Below, piece after piece: positions 57,826-64,000 of a DNA stretch of 64,000 nt. The notes below the pieces were generated by a model. It was not told the DNA's origin and made no database searches. It saw only the letters and a program-made list of their open reading frames with translations. Source of the stretch: Sorex araneus (taxonomy: Eukaryota; Chordata; Mammalia; Eulipotyphla; Soricidae); assembly GCF_027595985.1 (NCBI RefSeq), contig NC_073306.1, positions 158,708,836 through 158,772,835 on the forward strand, given 5' to 3'. The translations under genes and the position numbers were made by a program. How positions within the stretch are numbered: position 1 is the stretch's first letter; every line of letters begins with the position of its first letter.

Positions 57826-58214
57826 AATGAATCATTTTGATGCCAGTGGACACCCGGGCTTGACTTGTGTGAAGCAGAAAGGAAAGAGATGCCCACTTTC
57901 TCCCCATTCTACCTCTGTCCCCCTGGGACCTGGCTGGGAAGACAAGAACTGATAAAGTCTGTGATGAGCCTTTGTAAGGCACATACCTCCAGTAATGCCA
58001 GCCCCACCAGATAGCTGTCAGCCACACCTGATGTCCATTTGTTCTGCAAGGCATGGAAGTAATCCCCACCACCCAATTACTAGGAGAGCTGTGGACTCAG
58101 TCTGGAGTTAGGAATTGCTATTTGCAGAAAAGTAAAGTCAGTTCCTAGTTCTTTTGTAGGCCTTTTTTTGGGTCCTTCACCTTTTTTCTCACAGAAAACA
58201 ATTTCAGGAGTAGA
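57826..58214. other. unique DNA, nothing recognised
   Basis: GC around average; no repeat or supported exon. Confidence 0.45.
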
Positions 58215-58447
58215 CACAGTGGGTAGGGCATTTGTCTTGTATGCTGCCAACCCGGGTCCGATTCCTCTGCCCCTCTCGGAGAGCCCAGCAAGCTACCAAG
58301 AGTATATCGCCCACATGGCAGAGCCTGGCAAGCTACCCATGGTGTATTCGATATGTCAAAAACAGTAACAAGTCTCAGAATGGAGATGTTACTGGTGCCC
58401 GCTTGAGCAAATAGATGAGCAACAGGATGACAGGGACGAGCAGTGAA
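58215..58447 (+). mobile_element. SINE B copy
   Basis: Head from CAGTGGGTAGGGCATTTGTC, B box GGTCCGATTCC, body GAGCCTGGCAAGCTACCCAT, tail GATGACAGGGACGAGCAGTG without poly(A). It abuts the LTR-like block. Confidence 0.92.
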
Positions 58448-58448
58448 G

Positions 58449-59038
58449 TGAAAACAGATTTTATTTGGAGTTCTTTGATGAAGTAGAAGGAGGAGAGAGA
58501 CTGAGATGGAGACAAAGACAGAGAGACAGAGAGAAACATGCTAAAAAGAGAATGCAGGCTTCTCTCAAGACAGAGGGAGCCCCTGAACACATCCCAGAAT
58601 TAGGTATTAAAGTGCATATCTCAAGAGGGGAGATACGGGCAACACATGTGCTCAGACACCACATGCGTCATGACATATGGACTTGGGCAACATATGCATG
58701 ACCTTCCTTTGCTCAAGGTGGCTTTTATAGGGTTTCTCCCAAGCTGTCTCATGTGACCATTTTACCTAGGTAAGAGTCCATTGCTAGGGTGGTTGCCAAG
58801 GTGGGTAGAGTTGGCATTAGTCGATGGTCTTCTTTGAAATTCCTTTCTTGCTGCAGCTTGTCTGGAGTGGGGATGGGGGTGGTTTCCAACCCTCTCTGTG
58901 TCTATGTTGAGACAAGAAAAAGTTCTTATCAGGCCTTAGTTCCATAAAGTGGGTCCTAAGAGCCTTAGGGCTAGTTGGCCATTACTTCCCAGGAATTCCA
59001 TTTCCATTTAGTCCTTCCCTATCTACTTACCTGTCTCA
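58449..59038 (-). mobile_element. LTR-like block (possible solo retroviral LTR)
   Basis: On the minus strand: a TATA box CTATAAAAG (58722-58730), then a CT-rich stretch (TCTCTCTGTCTCTCTGTC), then AATAAA (58460-58465) close to a CA end at 58449-58450. A TGAGACAGG start near 59038 would give about 590 bp. The promoter-then-poly(A)-signal order is that of an endogenous retrovirus LTR. No gag, pol or env sequence lies beside it. No TSD is visible, and the SINE B tail abuts the left edge, so U5 may be lost. Family not recognised. Confidence 0.42.
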
Positions 59039-59347
59039 ATTTTATACTGATTCCTGTACTTTATCTACATCTTGAGTCATGCAATTATATGGTGATTATT
59101 GTATATACAGTCAACATGATGTATAACATGGTTAAAATATTATAATTATGTTTACGATTGCATATCCAACGCTCACTTCACTATGCTTTATTACTTAAAT
59201 TGCATCCCAAATTATTTGGAAGTCTGAATGACATATCATTAGTAACATCTTTTTTTAATAACTTTAAAATTGGTATTTATGCAACCTGATTACTTTCAAT
59301 ATGTTATTATTAAGATTAAATATGTGTCCAGAGATATGCTGCTAAAA
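59039..59347. other. unique AT-rich DNA, nothing recognised
   Basis: No repeat or exon signal. Confidence 0.45.
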
Positions 59348-59402
59348 GGAGAGAGAGAGACAGAGAGAGACAGAGAGAGAGGCAGAGAGAGAGAGAGAGA
59401 AC
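59348..59402. repeat. (GAGACA)n/(GA)n microsatellite
   Basis: GAGAGAGACAGAGAGAGACA-type units, a purine-rich simple repeat. Confidence 0.95.
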
Positions 59403-59496
59403 CAACTTTTTAGAGAGTCTTGTATCCAACGGTTTGCAGTATTCATGGAGAAAATATTTCAATAGCAACCAGAGTCTGTTTTGTTTTTTGGGGGTT

Positions 59497-59683
59497 TTTG
59501 TTTGTTTGTTTTCTTTTGCTTTTTTTGCCACATCCAGCGATGCTCAGGGATTACTCCTGGCTCTGCACTCAAAAATTATTCCTGGTGGTGCTCGGGGAAC
59601 CATATGGGATGTCGGAGATCAAACGTAAGTCAGCATATGCAAGGCAAACATCCTACTCACTATACTATTGTTCCTGCCCTAGA
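59497..59683 (-). mobile_element. SINE A copy
   Basis: A long T-rich start (TTTGTTTGTTTGTTTTC), GCCACATCCAGCGATGCTCA, GGATTACTCCTGGCTCTGCA, ending ACTATTGTTCCTGCCC. Reverse complement, moderately diverged. Confidence 0.93.
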
Positions 59684-59958
59684 GTCATTTTTTAAAAAAT
59701 CTTAACTTAGAAAAAGGAGACATGATAAAAAAGAGATGATCTCTGGAACTGTTAAGAGAAGGTAATTCTGAAAGCCTCAAATGGGGCTGTGTTGAAATGC
59801 CTCTCAAAATGCCAACTTTTATTCCTGGAGTTATCAGTTTGCTTTCTTTAGTCCATATGGAAAAATAAATATGTGAAATTATCAAGTGAAACTGTCAAAC
59901 GAGTAGGAACAGGGAAGGAGAACTCACAAGTTATTAAAGTATAGTGTGGATCATCTTT

Positions 59959-62701
59959 TTTTTAATATATTGCATTAACTTTTAGTTTGTACTGTATTTC
60001 ATTATATTAATAATACCATCTTTTCTGTCATTAATAAAACTTTAAAAAAAATTTTATTTTATGCTTTTTAAAAAAAATTTTATTGAATCACCATGTGGAA
60101 AGTTACAAAGTTCTCAGGTTTATGTCTCAGTTATATAATATTCAAACACCCATCCTTTCACCAGTGCCCATATTCCACCACCAAAAACCCCAGTATATCC
60201 CCCGCCCCTGCCCTCCCACCCCCAACATTATAACTGATGAATTTTACTTCATTTTTCCTTTACCTTGATTACGTTCCATATTTCAACACAAAACTCACTA
60301 TTGTTGTTGGAGTTTCCCCCCAAGAAAGACAGCCGTACTATCAAGGAAGCATTTGATAATTAGTTTTCCATTGCTGAGAATTAAGAGATATGTAGCCCCA
60401 CTGCTCCAAGTACATAACTCTTTTTTTTCCTTTTTCCTTTTCCCTATTTTTTCCCCTCATCCCCCTTCCTGAGCCTCATAGTATGGTGGATGCCACGCCA
60501 CGTTTCTCCCCGAAAATGGGAAACAACCAGGAAAGAGGGATATTTCCTCTTCTCGGCTGGCATGGGGCTGTTGCTTAGTTCACAGTCCAGAGAGGTGGCT
60601 GCTACATTAACAACCTTCAATATTTCAACAAAAACTTACTGTTATTATTTGGAGTTTCCCCCCCAAGTCAGACCTGTTCAAAAGGAACCGTTTCACAATG
60701 CTGACAATTATAAATGTTAAGTCTGTTAAGTCTGTTGGATTTCTGTATAAAGTCCAGGGAAAATTCTGCCAGAAATTACATAGCCCAGCTCACAGTCCCA
60801 GTGCATTGCTGTAAGAAGTCTCTGGATTCAAAGTCTTTAGGTGCAGAGGGTCCAATTCACGCTCAGCGGCTCCGGATTTATCTGGGCCGAGAGTGTGCTG
60901 GTTACACCCCCTTCCCATGAGTTCCTGGGAGCCCCAAAAGTAAAAACCGAATACCTCTGGGTTGGAGTCATAGAAGATGGCGCCTGCCACGTGGGTGCCA
61001 CCAGCCCGCCGCTTTCCCTGCAGGAAGACAGGGTGGGGAGGAAAAAAGTCCACCCCCTGGCAGTACAGAGTTGTAGCCCAGTTCGCAGTCCCAGTGCATT
61101 GCTATCGGATGCTGCGCTGGATGCCCGAATGTGTTAGATCTCTGGAATCAAAGTCTTTAGGCGCAGAGGGTCCGATTCACACTCAGTGGCTCTGGATTTA
61201 TCTGGGCCGAAGGCGTGCCGGTTACGCCCCCTTCCCATGAGTTCCTGGGAGCCCCAAAAGTAAAAACTGAATACCTCTGGGTTTGGAGTCATAGAAGATG
61301 GTGCCGGCCACGTGGGTGCCACCAGCCCGCCGCTTTCCGCGAAGAAAGACAGGGTGAGGAGAAAAAAATCCACCCCCTGGCAGTACAGAGTTGTAGCCCA
61401 GTTCACAGTCCCAGTGCATTGCTATCTGAGGGTCCCTATTATATGCTTTTTAATTGAGGCACCGTGAGAACAGTTACAGGGCTTTCAGGATCAAGTCTCA
61501 GTCATACAATGATCAAACACCCATCCTTTCACCAGTGCACATGATCCACCACCAAGAACCCCAGAGACCCTCCCTCCCTCTCCCCCTCTGCCTGTGTGGC
61601 AGATGATTTTCAATTTACTCTCATTGCTATGATGACATTCAATATTTGACCAAAAACTCACTATCATTTTTTTGAGCTTTTCCCCCAACAGTCAGACCTG
61701 TCAGAATGGCGTTATTAGATTGTATGTTTTCTATTATTGATAAGAATGAGCATATGATGTTGCACGGTCGTGAAATTGGCCGCCCAGTTTTGGGATTCTG
61801 ATATTAAGTCCAGAGGTATTTCTGCCAGCAGCCACTGCATTCTGAGATTGGTTTGTGTGCTTCTGGGATCATGGCTGTTCAGGAGCGGGGAAGCTGTTCA
61901 TGGGAGGCCACTGAGGTCTCATTTGGGCAGGAAGCAGGGCCGGTTTTGCACCCCCCCATAGAGAGATTCCCCATCTGTCCTATCATTGCAAGCTCCTACC
62001 TCTCTGTCCAAATGGCACTAAAGGGTGGTGGTCGCCATGCTGCCAAGAGGGGAAAAAGATGAGGACAAAAACCCTTTCCCTCCTGGGGTTTCATGGGACC
62101 GTAGTTTAGTTCAAAGTCCACGAGTGAAGCTGCCAGCAGCCTCTGGGTTTCTGTGCCTCTGGTATAATGGCCACTCCGGGGTGGCAGAGCTGTTCCTGAG
62201 CGTTTTCTTTGGATATCAGAATATCCCAGTCCCACAAACCGGTGTCATTTAAGTAGAAGCTCAGTGTCCCTGGGACTCCATCTGGAGAAGGCGGGGACTC
62301 TGCACCTTCTCCGTCTGGAGCCCCAGTGTTGTTGGCCCGGTCTGGGGTCTGGAGCATTCCCTGGCTTGCAGTGCCGCTGGCCCAGGTTCTTGCTGCTGAT
62401 TGTTGTGGCAAAATGGCGCCAAGGGTGGGTTGAGGGCGTAACTTTCGGAAGCAGGGCGGGCTGGAGACTGGGCTGGTGGTGCCCCATTCCAGTGCCCCCA
62501 CTCATTTTGGAGAGATGTCCCAGTCCCACATACTGGAACTGTGTTAATAGAAGCTCAGTATCACCGGGGCTCCATCTGGAGAAGACGTGCTGGCTGTACC
62601 TTCTCTGTCTGGCGCCCCGGTGTTGTTGGCCCATTCTGGGGTTTGGAGCATTCTCCAGCTTGTGGTGCTGCTGGCCTGGCTTCTTACTGCTGACTGTTGT
62701 G
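59959..62701 (-). mobile_element. outer composite retroposon with candidate 3' transduction
   Basis: Minus strand, 5' end at 62701. GC-rich tandem units lie at about 62225-62701, with CCCAGTCCCACA at 62225 and 62519 (294-bp period). A middle part follows to about 61700, then an L1-like 3' end reaching CTCACGGTGCCTCAATTAAA near 61452. After the nested element (60072-61441), about 100 bp of unrelated AT-rich sequence (60071-59964) ends in A5-8. The TSD TAGTGTGG(A/G)TCATCTTT (59942-59958, 62702-62718) matches at 16 of 17. Because it lies beyond the extra sequence, that sequence was apparently carried along. The long GC-rich frames in the tandem units are not recognisable proteins. Confidence 0.8.
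60072..61441 (-). mobile_element. inner composite retroposon, 320-bp 5' units
   Basis: Same family as 2151-3342, inverted. On the minus strand it starts GGGACCCTC at about 61436. The unit junction CGGACCCTCTGCGCC recurs at about 61171 and 60851 (320-bp period). GTGCCACCAGCCCGCCGC marks each unit. It then has a C/T-rich tract near 60420-60475 and ends in the L1-like AGTTACAAAGTTC and TTGAATCACC region at 60085-60115. The exact 12-bp TSD TATGCTTTTTAA (60060-60071, 61442-61453) shows insertion into the tail of the outer element. Confidence 0.82.
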
Positions 62702-62896
62702 TAGTGTGGGTCATCTTTAAAATTTTATTGATAGATGTGAAATTGAATTGTAAGAAATATGCCTAAGTGTTAGGTGAAAAATGATTACACATGAGAATTT
62801 ATCATAGAATAAGAAGATAATATAAGTGATGCAATATAGCAGTACATAACAATATATTATTAAAGCATAGAATAACGTATCATGTAGTGTAATATA

Positions 62897-63498
62897 TCAC
62901 TATATCACTGTATCAATGTCATCCCATTGATCATTGATTTGCTCGAGCGAGTGCCAGTAATGTCTCCATTCATTCTAGCCCTGAGATTTCAGCAGCCTCT
63001 ATTTACTCATTCTTCCAAGCTGTGCCACATTGGAGACTCTTTCAGGGTAAGGAGAATGAGACCCATCATTGTTACTGTATTTGGCATATCAAATACACCA
63101 CAGAGAGTTTGCCAGGCTCTGCTGTGCAGGCAGTATGCTCTCAGTATGTTGCCAGGTTCTCTGAGAGGGAGAACTAGCCTATAAGAGGTTGCGAGGCTAC
63201 AAATGTGGCCGCGCACTTCCGGGAGCTTTGTTTAATAGTCTCTGGATCTTGGCTGTTAATGAGATTACATAGCACCTGGGGCAGTTTGTGGGGGTGGCTG
63301 CCTAGGTACTGGAAAATGAGGGATCTGAGTGGAGGAGGTCCAGTCCCAATCCGAGAAGTCTTCGATATCTCAGCCCTGGGTCCCACACACCTGGGTTCCT
63401 CTACCAGTTCCTTTATGTGTGAGGCTCTTCTGAACATGTGGAGAGTGGCCTTGAGCATGGCTGTGCCTGGGTTCTGGAGGTCTTCAGCTGCCGAGCAG
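62897..63498 (-). mobile_element. family C retroposon with 11-bp TSD
   Basis: Minus strand, 602 bp. The 5' end has CGGCAGCTGAAGACC, then ACAGCCATGCTCAAGGCC, AATCTCATTAACAGCCAAGA and AAGTGCGCGGCCACATTTGT. The 3' half is colinear with SINE B (CCCTCTCAGAGAACC, GAGCCTGGCAAACTCTCTGT, CCAAATACAGTAACAATG), with about 100 bp of extra sequence before GGAGACATTACTGGC. The tail is GACATTGATACAGTGATATA. The TSD AGTGTAATATA is exact (62886-62896, 63499-63509). No poly(A), tRNA head or coding frame. Confidence 0.88.
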
Positions 63499-63534
63499 AG
63501 TGTAATATAAATATTAAATTAAATAATTTTTGGT

Positions 63535-63690
63535 GCTATTGTAAGTCACACCTGACTGTGCCTGGGGCTTTCTTCTGACTCAGTACTCAGGCATCACACC
63601 TGGTGGTCCTCAGGGGACCATATGTGGTATGGAGATTGAACCTGGTTCAGCCACATGCAAGACAAGGCTTTAACTCACTGTAGCTGTAAC
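63535..63690 (-). mobile_element. old SINE A copy
   Basis: AAGTCACACCTGACTGTGCC, TACTCAGGCATCACACCTGG and GCCACATGCAAGACAAGGC, diverged reverse complement. Confidence 0.85.
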
Positions 63691-64000
63691 TGAATAATTT
63701 TATTTCTAATACAGTTAATACAATTATATATTATATAATTATTTTATATAATGAGATCAAATTTAATATATAATTCATGATACAATGTTTAAAATTTATC
63801 ATAGCACATGATACAGATAATACTTTAATTTCTGGGTGTATTAGATTCTTAGAACTGTTACAAAAAAACTACTACACATTGGTTGGCTTAGAACAATAGA
63901 AATTTACTGCCTCACAACTCTGGAGGTCATAAGTTAGAAAGCAAGGTGAAACTAAAACTCCTTGTCTAAATCTGCAGGGAAATTTCTCTTTCAGGTTTCA
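63691..64000. other. AT-rich DNA, then an old repeat-like edge
   Basis: TATATTATATAATT-rich to 63800. From 63835, GGTTGGCTTAGAACAATAGA and CTCACAACTCTGGAGGTCAT resemble a common ancient mammalian repeat that I cannot name with confidence. It continues past the window edge. Confidence 0.45.

Noticed and set aside
60790-61457. Several 80-98 codon frames on both strands
   Set aside because: Again the 320-bp GC-rich units of a composite element; frames change between repeats with no conserved reading frame.
62106-62704. Overlapping GC-rich open frames of 129-146 codons on both strands
   Set aside because: They lie in the tandem 5' units of a composite retroposon, repeat with the 294-bp period, and resemble no protein. 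Length is explained by GC-rich, stop-poor DNA.

Overview
The window is AT-rich mammalian nuclear DNA that is mostly interspersed repeats. I see no complete cellular gene, no bacterial-type operon, no CRISPR array and no phage or plasmid. The commonest repeat is a tRNA-derived SINE of about 170 bp with an A box like TAGCACAGCGG, a B box like GGTTCGATTCC and a poly(A) tail. From memory this matches the shrew (Soricidae, probably Sorex) SINE usually called SOR, so I infer a eulipotyphlan insectivore. The species call is inference; 'mammal' is secure, because ancient MIR, L2 and L1 copies are present.

Layout. 1-6.5 kb: a (GAAA)n tract, a 117-bp-period duplication, a composite retroposon and unique DNA. 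6.7-11.1 kb: an ancient antisense L1 cut up by younger SINEs. 11.1-13.7 kb: an AT-rich minisatellite, inverted duplications, SINEs and a poly(A)-less retroposon ('family C'). 14.65-15.32 kb: two ORF blocks on the minus strand with matching splice signals and phase, the best candidate for host coding sequence. 16.6-18.3 kb: a two-SINE unit inside one target-site duplication (TSD), a full-length U2 snRNA retropseudogene and an L1 3' end. 19.7-27.45 kb: a composite retroposon containing an antisense L1 insertion, then a nearly full-length but dead L1. 28-35 kb: mostly unique DNA with MIR/L2 relics, a strong 35-bp-arm hairpin and an exon-like block. 35-58 kb: scattered SINEs, L1 3' ends, a processed pseudogene and AT-rich deserts. 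58.4-63.5 kb: an LTR-like block, two nested composite retroposons and another family C copy.

The content is the product of reverse transcription machinery rather than cooperating genes. At least four retroposon types can be separated: (1) SINE A, poly(A)-tailed; (2) SINE B, with the same tRNA-like head but a different body and a CAGTGA-like tail without poly(A); (3) family C, 400-600 bp, whose 3' half matches the SINE B body and whose copies have 11-13 bp TSDs; (4) composite elements with 290-380 bp tandem units at the 5' end and L1-like 3' ends, architecturally similar to primate SVA. The SINE B/family C pair and the composites are the least familiar structures here. I found no convincing new enzymatic or defence system.
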